Shown piece by piece: positions 31,350 through 42,943 of a DNA stretch of 64,000 bases (positions are counted from its first letter, which is position 1; each line of letters starts with the position of its first letter). The position numbers and the translations under genes are program-made. The stretch is from Muraenolepis orangiensis (taxonomy: Eukaryota > Chordata > Actinopteri > Gadiformes > Muraenolepididae), in assembly GCA_027704905.1 (NCBI GenBank), contig CM051019.1, positions 21,402,890-21,466,889 on the forward strand, read 5' to 3'. The notes under the pieces are model-generated. The model was not told the DNA's origin and searched no databases. It was given only the letters and a program-made list of their open reading frames with translations.

Positions 31350-31876
31350 ACGTAATGGTTATTATATGTTATTATAATAAGCGGTAGCCTACTCGTCATA
31401 TCATTGTCAAGTCAATCAATATATATATATTATGGTGTGTAGGAGTACACATTGACCGCGGACGGACTAGGACCACACATGTTTCTAATTCAGAATCCGA
31501 GCTTCACAAGCACAGGCCTACCACGACAAGACAAACCACCACATGGGTGGAACCCACAAGTCCATGAAACATGATACCTGTCATAATGTTTAGAGTATTT
31601 CAACTGCTTTAATCACTGGAATGCAGAGCAATGTGTTTCATTTATCATATGATTTATTTACATGACACAATTATTACAATAATGATAATACAACAATTTG
31701 ACAAATATTTGAATATTTGAGTGTACATAATCATACTTTAACTGATATGACTTTGTGTTATTGGCATGTAGACACTAGAACTGTCTTGTCCTCAGTGTTG
31801 TCCAGTGTTGTCCTCAGTTGTCCAGCGTTGTCCTCAGCTTTGCCCCAGCTTCACACGCTGCCATGCATCTTCAGCC
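31350..31876 (-). pseudogene. Terminal exon with shortened 12-bp acidic repeat (copy 1)
   Basis: A minus-strand acceptor (CTTCTCCACAG) ends at 31877. The exon then reads through a stretch matching the 59839-59292 exon (GATGCATG core, then GTGTGAA) into only a few degenerate copies of the 12-bp minisatellite (about 31790-31855). A one-base deletion relative to the longer copy brings an early stop in either frame. An AATAAA polyadenylation signal on the minus strand lies near 31650. The flanking 31350-31780 sequence closely matches 58876-59310. It is a damaged duplicate of the right-hand terminal exon. Confidence 0.5.
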
Positions 31877-31961
31877 CTGTGGAGAAGTTATATTAGGTTT
31901 GCAAAATGAGGTACAGTTAACCGTGATGTACACACACCATTCAGCATTCATATCTAAATTC

Positions 31962-32484
31962 TAGAGTCTCGGGGGCGACATTGGGCCCCGCCCACTTCCC
32001 AGAGTATAGGGGGGCTTAAGCCCCACCCCCTTCCCAGAGTCTCAGGGATGACATTAGGCCCCGCCCCCTTCCCAGAGAGTCTCAGGGATGACATTAGGCC
32101 CCGCCCCCTTCCCAGAGAGTCTCAGGGGTGACGTCATGAGATCCTCATTTGTTCTCCGCACACGGAGGGCGTTTCGACCAAAAGCAAGTGATGTAAAAAA
32201 AAAAAAAAAGGCCATTCCATAAGCAATGTGGTGGATTTACGGTCGCATTTGTGGTACGCTTCGACGCTTACAGATATTTTAGACCGAGATTTACTTTCCG
32301 TGCGGCGGGTTTGTGTCTCCCTCCTCTCCCGACTAGGCCCGTGGTTCTCCTCTCCGAGCTCGGAGATGCTAACGTCGTAGGAGGAGGAGGAGGAGGACTA
32401 GCTCGGAGAGACATGGAGGCTAACCTTGCAGCAGAGGGGAGTGTTCGTACAGCTACATCGAGCCTAGCGTCTATATCAGGGGTT
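31962..32484 (+). other. GC-rich minisatellite plus (GGA)n block, unit copy 2
   Basis: Same arrangement as 22800-23379. The GGA run is one repeat longer, and the block joins a TTGGGCACCAGCG sequence at 32483 without the hAT palindrome seen in units 4 and 5. This resembles an empty or excised site. Confidence 0.6.
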
Positions 32485-32644
32485 GGGCACCAGCGGGGGA
32501 TATTATTCAACAGATCAGAGTGTAGGACTTAAAGACACCCTTGATTATTCATCCATGATGATACGTCATTCGTACAACCGTGTCGTGCATACAGTTGTAA
32601 GCAATCAATACATAATACAAAAGTCAAATACTTACACATCTTAC

Positions 32645-32790
32645 TAATACCTCCTGGTGTAACGCTTCTAAAAAAACAAAAGAGTGTGTTAAGAGTGAAC
32701 TATGTGGCAGCAATGTGGTATAATTTCATGGACATACGTCATAAAGCCTTATTTGTTATGTATCCATATATCGATATATATCGAAATGTC

Positions 32791-32829
<39 letters not shown>

Positions 32830-33041
32830 ACGATTAAATTCAAACTAAACTAGCATACTTCCTTTGCCTTCACGACGCTGAATTAGACTTTGTATTGTTT
32901 CAGTTTTGTTCTAGGGTTCAGCTCAACGTTAGGGTGAAAGCCACTCAAAGAGCCATTTAGGACAGTCAGACGGCCACTAATAGTTACCAAGAATTCAGCC
33001 ACTTACCCAAAGGATTCATCATGTGTCTGACTCTCTGACAT
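32645..33041 (-). pseudogene. Array unit fragment: first two exons only
   Basis: The start exon (33007-33041, 35 nt, GTAAGT donor) and the 23-nt microexon (32645-32667) are present. The two main coding exons are missing because the sequence passes at about 32640 straight from the usual sequence downstream of the gene into the microexon region. The deletion apparently joined the downstream microexon donor (TTACACATC in plus sense) to the second-exon donor. It lies tandem to the full unit at 33342-35214. Confidence 0.65.
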
Positions 33042-33102
33042 GATCTATCAGTCGCCAACCAGCTCTGTCAAACCTTCACTTGTGTGTGTGTGTGTGTGTG
33101 AC

Positions 33103-33118
33103 CACGTGCGCATGCGCA
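33103..33118 (-). promoter_or_regulatory. Putative E-box and NRF1 site upstream of the start exon
   Basis: CACGTG overlaps TGCGCATGCGCA, an exact NRF1 palindrome, about 65 bases upstream of the start codon in gene sense and beside the GT tract. The same pair is at 44811-44826. At 62249-62262 one base is changed (GCATGCACA). Unit 34-35 kb lacks it. Its role is inferred only from the motif. Confidence 0.4.
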
Positions 33119-33341
33119 CTGATGTGTGTGCGTGTGTGTATGTGCGTCCTGATTACAGTATTATGTAGTATTTCTACATTAGCGACGATAGATTGTGCTA
33201 CTTTTAATAAGAAATAGCCTACACTAAATCTGCTCACGACTACGTACTGAGGTCAACGGAACCCCGCCCCTTTGCCAGAGTCTAGGGGGGGTTAAGCCCC
33301 GCCCTCTTCCCAGAGTCTCGGGGGCGACATTAGGCCCGTGA

Positions 33342-33526
33342 TCGACTGGTTGGGCACCAGCGGGGGATATTATTCAACAGATCAGAGTGTAGGACACTTA
33401 AAGACACCCATGATTATTCATCCATGATGATACGTCATTCGTACAGCCGTGTCGTGCATACAGTTGTAAGCAATCAATACATAATACAAAAGTCAAATAC
33501 TTACACATCCGACGAGGCATCAGATC
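33342..33526 (-). other. Conserved block downstream of the gene with a putative 22-nt microexon
   Basis: 33505-33526 is bounded on the minus strand by TTTTACAG and GTAAGTATTTG. The equivalents are 43078-43099, 60610-60638 (29 nt) and 62941-62962. It could be a non-coding exon of an alternative or neighbouring transcript. Lengths differ between units and one would introduce a stop, so it is unlikely to code. The rest of the block is conserved spacer. Confidence 0.3.
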
Positions 33527-33745
33527 CTGTAAAATCCTGGGAAATCCAAAAACAGTCATTCATTTTGCATAATATAATACAATAATTCAATGTGTTATGT
33601 TTATCCACATATTAGCAGTCTATAATATACTATTTATAATAAAAGTAAATAGGTGGTTGCTGGCTTGTTTAAGCTGGGTCTAAGTCTGGGGCTTGGCAAG
33701 GCTGCACACCTGTGGGTCCTTGGTAATCAAGGCAGGGTAAACCAG

Positions 33746-33750
<5 letters not shown>

Positions 33751-33806
<56 letters not shown>

Positions 33807-33866
33807 CACACTCACACTCACACTCACACTCACACACACACACACACTCACACTCACACTCACACC

Positions 33867-33931
<65 letters not shown>
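33751..33931. repeat. (CA)n microsatellite with CT interruptions
   Basis: Lies just downstream, in gene sense, of the last coding exon in every unit (43313-43427, 60855-61027 and 63184-63335 elsewhere). Length and interruptions differ between units. Confidence 0.95.
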
Positions 33932-33935
<4 letters not shown>

Positions 33936-34057
33936 AGGAGGAGCACAGATATGTCAGCCTGTATGTACCACCTGGTCTGCCTGCTAAATGCCTCTCAACC
34001 TGACCAGTTTGTCTAGTGTCTTGTGGTTGGAGGAGCTGGTTGATGATGAACATCATG

Positions 34058-35083
34058 TTATACCTTTGAGGATGCTCGTCCAAACACATCCAGGACCTTT
34101 TGGAGTTCTTGTTTGTTGTGAGGGCACTTGAGCAGACGACCTTCGTAGAACAGAAGGTCCACGGTGAGGAAGATGGAGTCCCAGAAGGTGACTCCAGGGC
34201 CAGGAAAGACAGATTTTTCTGTATCAAAGGTGTGATGCAGCAGCACCAGGATAACTGGCTTACCGGCTGTCAGGATATACATTAAAACAGATGTCAGGTC
34301 AGTACAATGTTGAAAGATTTAAACATAATGGTGATTGATTTGTAAGATTACAATCGACGGGCTTGTTCCACACCTGGACATTTGTCTTTAGTCTCCTGGA
34401 TGTCAATGCCAGCACTAGTGCTGATCACACAAAAGGCCAGGATGTAGTCACATTGGTCTGAGGATGTCACTTCAATCTGGCCTTTGCCCTTGACTTTGGC
34501 TGTAACTGCATTGGTCACACCAGCGCTCCCATTTACAGTGAAAAACGTCTTCATGTGCGCACCTGTAGACAAAACCACCAAACTAATACATTAACAGGAT
34601 AGGATGCTTAACCTGCAATGAGTCTTTTTCTTTTTTCTTTAAGATGTAGGCCTACAATTATTGAAAAATACATTATAATACACAAGGTCTATTAAGAATC
34701 TTACCAGTACGTCCTGGTGTAACGCTTCTAAAAAAACAAAAGAGAAACTATGAGGCAGCAATGTGGTATAATTTCATGGACACACGTCATAAAGCCTTAT
34801 TTGTTATGTATCCATATATCGATATATGTCGATATGTCGATATATATATATAATATATATACATGTATGAGAACGATTTAATTAAACTAAACTAGCATAC
34901 TTCCTTTGCCTTCACGACGCTGAATTAGACTTTGTATTGTTTCAGTTTCGTTCTAGGGTTCAGCTCAACGTTAGGGTGAAAGCCACTCAAAGAGCCATTT
35001 AGGACAGTCAGACGGCCACTAATAGTTACCAAGAATTCAGCCACTTACCCAAAGGATTCATCATGTGTCTGACTCTTTGACAT
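34058..35083 (-). CDS. Array unit 2: intact gene of an undescribed small-protein family (DYILAFC/HHTFD)
   Basis: Four exons on the minus strand: 35083-35049, 34727-34705 (23-nt microexon), 34562-34374 and 34266-34058, each with GT/AG borders, joining in frame to 151 codons. The start ATG at 35083 begins MSKSQTH. Stops lie in frame just upstream, and the next Met (residue 23) is the alternative start. Residues 24-32 read KTFFTVNGS, then a Lys/Gly-rich stretch, DYILAFC at 58-64, a splice after KCP, LLHHTFD at 91-97, and a helical C-terminus LQKVLDVFGRA. There is no signal peptide or membrane segment, so the protein is probably cytoplasmic. I recall similar uncharacterised single-domain proteins, often in clusters, in other teleosts. 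No biochemical function is known to me. The alternating hydrophobic DYILAFC and VILVLL strands suggest a small alpha/beta domain. Exons are inferred. Confidence 0.75.
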
Positions 35084-35121
35084 GATCTATCAGTCGCCAA
35101 CCAGCTCTGTCAAACCTTCAC

Positions 35122-35123
<2 letters not shown>

Positions 35124-35214
<91 letters not shown>
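35124..35214. repeat. (GT)n microsatellite, unit 2
   Basis: Upstream, in gene sense, of the start exon, with a single GA interruption. It is followed by a short piece of the GC-rich minisatellite. Confidence 0.95.
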
Positions 35215-35216
<2 letters not shown>

Positions 35217-35239
35217 ACGGGCATTAGGACCCGCCCCCT

Positions 35240-35640
35240 CTCCAGAGTCTAGCTAGACGACTACATTCGGAGACATTATAGAACTCATGGACCTCCTGCA
35301 GTACCTTCACTGACCACCACTGATAACCGCAGAACCGTGTACAACACTGCTGCTTTAATCCTGTTTGTTGCCCCTGACTCCTTATTGTCTTCTGTATGTG
35401 TCTTCTGTATGTGCCCCCCCCCCCCCCCTGGGTTAGAGGATTTAATGTGTCAGTAAACGGTCGAATCGGAGGCAGGAGTGACGTCAGAGGGACGAGTCTC
35501 TTCCATGGAGTTGCAGCGGAGCTCTGCAAGTTTGGCAATTTTGACTATAATAAAGCGATTGGAATCATACAGAAATGTACAACACAGATATGTGGAGTTA
35601 TTTTTATATTTGTTTATATATATATATATATTTTTTTTTG
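35240..35640 (+). repeat. LTR-like dispersed repeat, plus orientation
   Basis: Inverted relative to 28441-28700 and 53100-53470. It contains a C run at 35415-35428, an ATAATAAAGCG polyadenylation-like signal near 35547 and a TA-rich end. The class is undetermined: perhaps a solo LTR or a non-autonomous element. No coding frame was recognised. Confidence 0.45.
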
Positions 35641-35768
35641 TTCGTTACATTGGAGTATGACTGGTCAGTGGCTTTGCGCAATATTTCTGGGCTCCCCCGC
35701 CCCCTCCCCTAAATCAACACTAGAGTGACATGGGATAGACATCGCGGCCACTTTTTTAAATGTTTATT

Positions 35769-36196
35769 TTGTAAACAGTAGGGTCAGTAGGAACTTTCTG
35801 TATAAAGATACATCTGATTTAAACAGTAAGGTCAGTAGGAACTTTCTGTATAAAGATACATCTGATTTAAACAGTAGGGTCAGTAAGAACTTTCTGTATA
35901 ATATACATCTGATTTAAACAGTAGGGTCAGTAGGAACTGTATAATAATATACATCTGATTTAAACAGTAGGGTCAGTAGGAACTGTATATTAATATACAT
36001 CTGATTTAAACAGTAGGGTCAGTAGGAACTGTATAATAATATACATCTGATTTAAACAGTAGGGTCAGTAGGAACGTTCTGTATAATATACATCTGATTG
36101 AAACAGTAAGGTCAGTAGGAACTGTATGTACAATATACATCTGATTTAAACAGTAAGGTCAGTAGGAACTGTATAATAATATACATCTGATTTAAA
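35769..36196. repeat. Minisatellite, 44-48-bp unit, about nine copies
   Basis: Tandem units of the form AAACAGTAGGGTCAGTAGGAA followed by CTGTATAATAATATACATCTGATTT, with small indels (TTTCTGTATAAAG variants in the first copies). Not seen elsewhere in the window. Confidence 0.92.
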
Positions 36197-36460
36197 CATC
36201 ATTGACAAATACAAACAAGTGTCTGTGTATTTGTTGTAACATGAAGGTATATTGTAGAACGTTATAGTCTATCATCATTCACACAACGGAACGGTTCACA
36301 TATATAACATTCTGTATAAAAGAAAAGTAGCCTACAAAAAAACAAACAAACAAAACACATCCTATAGGCTACATGGTAGATGATGCAATCAGGAGCTGCT
36401 TTGTAGGCCTATTATTTTATACGAGCGCGTCTTCTGGCATTCTTCTGCGCAAAGTCCTGT
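36197..36460. other. AT-rich spacer
   Basis: No gene, repeat family or regulatory signal recognised. Confidence 0.5.
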
Positions 36461-38572
36461 ATAACCTGTATATTGTAGAGCCGATGAATGGGAGTCGGAG
36501 GCGGCGTGTTTAATATGGAACTCCACACTTTATTTTCCATTTAAGTTTAACAGCAGGGGAAACACATCTGCTACTTGCTACTCCAGCTAGCACAACACAA
36601 CAACAACAACAACCCGGTACGCACCCTAACCGGTCCGTGGTGCAACACACACTAAACACAAACAGTGAATTATGTTCCCATAACGTTCCACCACACAAGC
36701 CCCCCCAGAATTCACCCATACACAAAGTCCGTGCGGTGGGGAGGAACGACCACCACGACTCCGGAGAACGGGAGCCGGGGAGGCAACCTCTACAGGGGCG
36801 GCCGCTGGGAGAGGTGGGACCGGAACCGCAGGCCCCAATTTGGTGACAGGGGTCAAGGCCGGGGGGCGACCCCGTCGCGGAGGCCGTGCCAGCACCACCG
36901 GCTGGTCCAAGTCCAGGTGAGCAGCCTTCACCCGGTCTACCGAGACGTGCTCGGCTTTGCCACCCAGGTCGACCACCAAGTGCTTGCCCCCGTGTTCCAA
37001 AACCCGGAAAGGCCCGTCGTAAGGAGGCTGCAGGGGGCCTCTGTGAGCGTCGTGCCGGATGAACACGTGCTCCGCTGAGCGAAGCCCCACGGGAACCCGG
37101 GACACCTGAGTGCCGTGCTGAGCAGTGGGGATCGGAGCAAAAACCTTAGCGGCGTCCTGCAGGAAAACTCGCTAGGCCGTCGCCGACCAGGGGGCCGATG
37201 CGTTGGGAAGGAAATCCCCGGGAACCTGACCGTAAACCATCTCAGCCGTGGAACACCGCAGATCCTCCTTAGGCGCGGTCCTCAGGCCCAGCATAACCCA
37301 AGGCAGCTTGTCGACCCAATTACCGTCCGGCTCTGAGGGCCGCCTTCATGGAAACGCTCACAGAGACCGTTGGCCTGAGGGTGATAAGCGGTTGTCCGGT
37401 GGAGCTTAACCCCCAAACCCCCGGCCACAGCGTTCCAGAGCTCGGATGTGAACTGGGAACCGCGGTCCGAGGAAATGTCCGAAGGGGTGCCGAAACGACA
37501 CACCCATGTCGCAATGAAGGCCCGGGCTATGTCAGCCGCCGCTGTCGACGCGAGTGGGACCGCCTCCGGCCAACGGGTTGTCCTGTCCACCATCGTTAGG
37601 AGGTAGGAAAAACCCTGGGAGGAGGGTAATGGACCAACCAGATCGATGTTGACGTGGTCAAACCTCCTCTCAGGCACCAGGAATTTCTCCAGGGGGGCCT
37701 TCGTGTGGCGGTGCACCTTAGCACGCTGGCAAGCCACACACGTGCCGGCCCAAGCCCTCACGTCCTTTTTGAGCCCCCGCCAGACGAATTTCGCGGCCAC
37801 CATCCGCACCGAAAGGCTTCCCGCCGGGGTGCGACAGGTTGTGCACCGCCTCGAACACGGAACGCCTCCAGCTGGTGGGAACGACCGGGCGCGGCTGGCC
37901 CGTGGAGACGTCACACAGGAGAGCAACGCCTGCGTCGCCGAAAATCACATCCTCCAGGCGCAGCCCCACACCAGCCCCCTTCAGGGCCTGGACGCTGGGG
38001 TCCGTGACCTGGTCCATTGCCATGCGGGTATAGTCGAGGCCCAACTGGATGGCTCCGATGACGACCCTGGAGAGGCAATCTGCGACCAGGTTTGACTTAC
38101 CAGCCACGTGCTGGATGTCCGTGGTGAACTCCGAGATGTAGGAAAGCTGTCGTTGCTGGCGAGCAGACCAAGGCTCCGCCACCTTGGACATGGCGAACGT
38201 GAGCGGCTTGTGGTCAACGCCGTAAATTCACGGCCTTCCAGCAAAAATCGGAAGTGCCGCACGGCCAGCCAGAGTCCAAGGAGCTCCCGGTCAAAAGCGC
38301 TGTACCTGTGTTCCCTGGGCGTTAGCTGGCGGCTGAAAAAGGCAAGCGGTTGCCAGGCGCCGTCCACCCACTGCTCATGCACCGCACCGACGGCGTAGTC
38401 CGATGCATCGGTGGTAATGGAGATGGGGGCCGTGGGCGACGGATGCGCCAGCAAGGCCGCCTGAGCCAGCGCGGTCTTGACCTCTTTAAAGGCAACCTCA
38501 GCCTCCGTCGTCCAGTCGATCTCCTGGATGGGGGCCTTACCTTTCAACGCCTCATACAGCGGCCGCATAATG
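36461..38572 (-). mobile_element. Truncated Ty3/Gypsy element
   Basis: Minus-strand remnant carrying RNase H (about 38570-38000; TTDASDYAVGAV, then the AFFSRQLTPREHRYSAFDREL block), the integrase zinc domain and core (about 37900-37330; VDRTTRWPEAVPL, SDRGSQFTSELW, YHPQANGLCERFH) and an integrase C-terminus (about 37105-36700; YDGPFRVLEHGGKHLVVDLGG). The 3' LTR follows after a G run near 36700-36710 and includes an AATAAAGTG signal (about 36530 in plus coordinates). Reverse transcriptase, protease, gag and the 5' LTR are missing. The upstream edge is a homopolymer G run (38574-38588 on the plus strand). Several frameshifts are present. It is a different family from the two left-hand Gypsy elements, with no chromodomain seen. 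Confidence 0.82.
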
Positions 38573-38754
38573 GGGGGGGGGGGGGGGGCAATCGCTATCA
38601 CGAACATTGTGTGTGGCTTTTTTTCAATGATGATACTGTCGTGATTCTGTCGGAATCAGAATTCCTTTATTTGTCACTCACGTTATTATTAACAATAATA
38701 ATACAAATGATAAAAATAAATAAATAAAAAATAATAATTAAATAAAAAATCAAG

Positions 38755-38821
38755 AGGATTCTGAAATCATCTCGCGACCCCCCCCCTCGGGGTCCCGTGA
38801 CCCCCACTTTGGGAACCCCTG
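38755..38821 (-). mobile_element. hAT-type terminal fragment
   Basis: The segment GGGGTCCCGTGACCCCC then ACTTTGGGAACCCCTG is the reverse of a CAGGGGTTCCCAAAGT terminus common in fish hAT MITEs. The partner end was not located. The AT-rich tract before it (38640-38755) may be its interior. Confidence 0.5.
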
Positions 38822-39603
38822 CTGTAGAATTCCGTTTTTCTAGTCAGACGAACGTCACGGAGGCAGTCACTTTTTGCCTTATCTCATTTACGCAGATAAG
38901 ATTGTCGCAGCCAATTTCCAAGTGTACCATAGTTGGTAAAGCAGTGTCCATGTAGTGAAGTAACAGCCCATCATCTTCGCCTTCGCCATTTTGATGTAAA
39001 ATCCTACGTAGAAAAAACGTAGCACTACGCTGGATCCACTCTCGCTCCAGCCAGTAGACCTTCTAGCTCCCTATTGAGCTGTGGGGAAATCTGAAAGAAT
39101 ACGCCCATTGGCTACAAATCACTATGTGATTGGTTGATCAAATTGTCAATCCAAACGTACGCTCTCATTCAGTCTAAGGGCCAAAGTCATCAGGAGTACT
39201 TTGGTTGACAGATATTCTTCCCAGCAACCTAGAAAAATATCTGATTGGTTGCATTGTTTTTCCAACACAAAACCACTCAAATGCGTAGTGCATGGACCGG
39301 GAAAGACAAACAAATCAACGTAACACTGTAATATAACAGATAACAACACAGATACGATTCTCATTTATTCATTTTATTTAAATTTGATTAAATTTGATTA
39401 AATTGTATTGCATTTTATTAATACAATTAATTCGATTTTTTTTGTTTCATCTGAGAGTTCCAGGGTCTTCTCTGAATACCTTGAAGGCCCTGACGCTTCA
39501 CCACTGATATATATACATATAACAGAGAAGTTGTTTTTACATTAGCATTTTTCCAGAATGCGTACACAATCCGACCACCTTCTGTTTGGAGGAACCACTA
39601 CAT
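38822..39603. other. Spacer without recognisable gene
   Basis: AT-rich single-copy-looking DNA with several short palindromes. 39520-39603 is the inverted counterpart of the hAT right flank at 28192-28295. Confidence 0.5.
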
Positions 39604-42600
39604 CAGGGGTGCCCAACCATTTTTGAACCAAGAGCTACTTTTAAAGTTGCCAGTCTGCCGAGATCTACCAGTCCAAATAGAGAGGTGTAGCCATTACTGA
39701 CAGCCTACCTGCATGTTTTACTGTGAGGGGAGGGTGGAAAATACATCCATCCATCCATCCATCCATCTTCTCCCGCTTATCCGTAATCGGGTCGCGGAGG
39801 TAGCAGCTTCAGCAGGGGAATCCAAACTTCCCTCTCCATGGCAACATCGACTAGCTCTGACTGGGGGATCCCGAGGCGTTCCCAGGCCAGTGTGGAGATG
39901 TAATCACTCCACCTGTTCCTCGGTCTGCCCCGTGGTCTCTTCCCAGTTGGATGTGCCTGGAAAACCTCCCTCAGGAGGCGACCAGGAAGCATCCTCACTA
40001 GATGCCCGAACCACCTCAACTGGCTCCTTTCTACGCGAAGGAGCAGCGGCTCTACTCCGAGTCTCTCACAAGTAACTGAGCTTCTCACCCTATACCTCAG
40101 GGAGATACCAGCCACCCTCCTGAGGAAACTCATTTTGTCCGCTTGTATTCGCAATCTCGTCCTTTCGGTCATTACCCATTGTTCATGGCTATAGGTGAGG
40201 GTAGGAACGAAGACTGATCGGTAGATGGAGAGCTTTGCCTTCTGGCTCAGCTCTCTTTTGGTTACAACGGTGCGCCAAAGTGCACCCAATACCGCTCCCG
40301 CTGCACCTATTCTCCTGTCAATCTCACGCTCCATCCTCCCCTCACTCGAGAACAAGACCCCGAGATACTTGAACTCCTTCACTTGGGATAAGGACTCCCT
40401 CCCTACTTGGAGTAGACAATCCACCGGTTTCCTGCTAAGAACCATGGCCTCAGATTTGGAGGTGCTGATCCTCATCCCAGCCGCTTCACATTCCGCTGCA
40501 AACCGATCCAGTCACCATACTGATGACGCAAACAGGACCACATCTTCTGCAAACAGCAGAGATTCAATCCTGAGCCCACCATACTGAAACCCCTCCCCTC
40601 CATGACTACCCCTTGAAATTCTGTCCATGAAAATCACAAACAGGATGGGTGACAAAGCGCAGCCCTGGTGGAGGCCAACACCCACTGGGAACAGGACTAC
40701 CGAGAATCCGGACACAGCTCTTGCTTTGGCAGTACAGAGATTGGATGGCCCTCAACAGTGACGCCCACACCCCATACTCCCGCAGCACCCCCCACAGTAT
40801 TTCCCTAGGGACCCGATCATATGCCTTCTCCAAATCCACAAAACACATACTCCCAAGCCCCCTCCAGGAGCCTTGCAAGAGTGAAAAGCTGGTCCGTTGT
40901 TCCACGACCAGGACGGAATCCGCATTGTTCCTCTTCAATCTGAGGTTTGACTGTCGGCCGAACCCTCCTTTCCAGCACCTTGGAGTAGACTTTCCCAGGG
41001 AGGCTGAGTAATGTGATACCCCTGTAATTGGCACACACCCTCTGGTCACCCTTTTTGAACAGGGGTACCGCCACCCCCGTTTGCCACTCCTCAGGCACTG
41101 TCCCAGACTTCCATGCAATGTTGAAAAGACGTGTCATCCATGATAGCCCCTCAACACCCAGAGCCTTTAGCATTTCTGGACGGATCTCATCAACCCCTGG
41201 GGCTTTGCCACTGCGGAGATGTTTGACTACCGCAGTGACTTCCTCCAGGGAGATTGATGTTTGCCGTCCTTCATCCTCCAGCTCTGTCTCTACCATTGAG
41301 GGTGTAGTTGGATTAAGAAGTTCCTCAAAGTGTTCTTTTCACCGCCCGATCACCTCCTCAGTTGAGGTCAGCAATGTCCCCCTCCTGAGGCGCCGGATTG
41401 TTTGCCAGAAACGCTTTGGTGCCGACTGAAAGTCCTTCTCCATGGCTTCTCCGAATTCCTCCCACACCCGCTGCTTTGCCTCCGCTTGCCCCCTTGCCGT
41501 CCTCTTGGCCTGTCGATACCGCAACTGAGTACACAGGCTTCAGCCGGACGGCTTCCCTGACCACCAGTGTCCACCACGAAGTCCGAGGGTTGCTGCCCCT
41601 TGAGGCACCAATGACCTTGAGAACACAGCTCTCAACCGCAGCTTCGGCAATAGAAGCTTTGAACAATGACCACTCTGGCTCAATGCCCCCAGCCTCCACA
41701 GAGATGCCCGAAAAATTCTGCCGGAGGTGGGAGTTGAAGGTCTCCCGGACAGGGGCATCCACCAGACGTTCCCAGTTCACCCGCACTACACGTTTGGGCT
41801 TACCAGGTCTGTCCAGAGGCTTCCCCCGCAATCTTACCCAACTCACCACCAGATGGTGATCGGTTGACAGCTCTGCCCCTCTCTTCACCCGAGTGTCCAA
41901 AACATGCGGCCTCAGGCCAGCTGACACGATAACAAAGTTGATCATTGACCTTCGACCTAAGGTACTCTGGTACCATGTACACGTATGAGCATCCTTATGT
42001 TTGAACATGGTGTTTGTTATGGCCAATCCATGACTAGCACAGAAATCCAATAACAAAACCCCACTCCGGTTCAGATCAGGTAGGCCGTTCATCCCCAACA
42101 CGCCCTTCCAAGTTTCCCCATCGTTACCCACGTGTGCGTTGAAGTCTCCCAGGAGGACTATAGAGTCCCCTTCAGGAGCCCCATGCAGGACTCCATCCAG
42201 GGTGTGCAAGAAGGCGGGATATTCCGAACTGTTGTTTGGTGCATAGGCACAAACAACAGTCAGAGTTTTCCCTCCCATGACCCTAAGGCGTAGGGAGGCG
42301 ACCCTCTCGTCCACCGGGGTAAACTCCAACAAAGCGGCAGTCAGCCGGGGACTTGTGAGTATCCCCACACCCGCCCGGCGCCTCACACCCTGAGCAACTC
42401 CAGAGAAGGAAAGAGTCCAACCCCTATCCAGGAGTTTAGTTCCAGAGCCAGTGCTGTGCGTAGAGGTAAGCCCCACCAGATGTAATTGGTAGCGCTCCAC
42501 CTCCCGCACAAGCTCAGGCTCCTTCCCCCCCAGAGAAGTGACATTCACGTCCCAAAGCCAGTCTCTGTGGCTGGGTTTGGTCCGTCGAGGCCCCCTGCCT

Positions 42601-42646
42601 TCACTGCCTCCTAACTGGCAGTGCACCCGACCCCAGCGGTTCTTCC
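39604..42646 (-). mobile_element. hAT 3' end plus Rex3 copy C, inverted partial duplicate
   Basis: 39604-39742 is the hAT terminus (CAGGGGTGCCCAACC) and subterminal DNA. The junction TGGAAAAT to the Rex3 tail lies at the same site as in copies A and B, so this is the same insertion event duplicated in inverse orientation. Rex3 then runs on the minus strand to 42646: tail of ATCC repeats (39745-39766), RT C-terminus (40475-39777), RT core (41296-40560) and endonuclease (42626-41600). It ends about 20 bp before the Rex3 5' end and the rest of the hAT is lost. Frame changes occur near 40560, 40640, 41340 and 41520. It lacks the short hairpin insertion found in the RT of A and B. Confidence 0.8.
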
Positions 42647-42943
42647 CGTAGGTGGTGGATTTCCACTATTCCACTACATATAAAGCATAGATCCAGAGCC
42701 CTCTTGTTTTGACTATCAAGAAGTTTGCTCTTACTTTGTGAACGTATCCAGGGAAATGGCACACGTCCTGGCCAGCGTTTAAGCATCCAGTCAACCACAA
42801 TGAAAAACAGCCCTGAAATAAAACAAGAATTTGTGTTACTCACTAATTCTTTAGGTTTCTGAAGATACAATCGATTTATTTTCAGAACTTATCGAAATTA
42901 TCGTACTTCTACTTACGGTAATGTAAGTGTTGTGAAGCCATAT
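42647..42943 (-). other. Unassigned stretch with an exon-like open segment
   Basis: On the minus strand a good acceptor (TTTTATTTCAG at about 42812-42822) opens a frame GLFFIVVDWMLKRWPGRVPF running to about 42655, where Rex3 copy C begins. The short string TTTCCACTATTCCA at 42660 also occurs at the edge of Rex3 copy D (55681). No family was recognised. It may be a lost exon or a transposon remnant. Confidence 0.25.

Noticed and set aside
33505..33526. Treating the downstream 22-nt microexon as coding
   Set aside because: Its length varies between units (22 or 29 nt), and in unit 4 it would bring a stop. It is kept only as a tentative non-coding exon.
33669..34003. Long Cys/Val and His/Thr open frames over CA/GT repeats (also at 30831, 43218, 44592, 60755 and 63090)
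   Set aside because: They are produced by dinucleotide repeats having no stops in any frame; there is no initiation context or homology.
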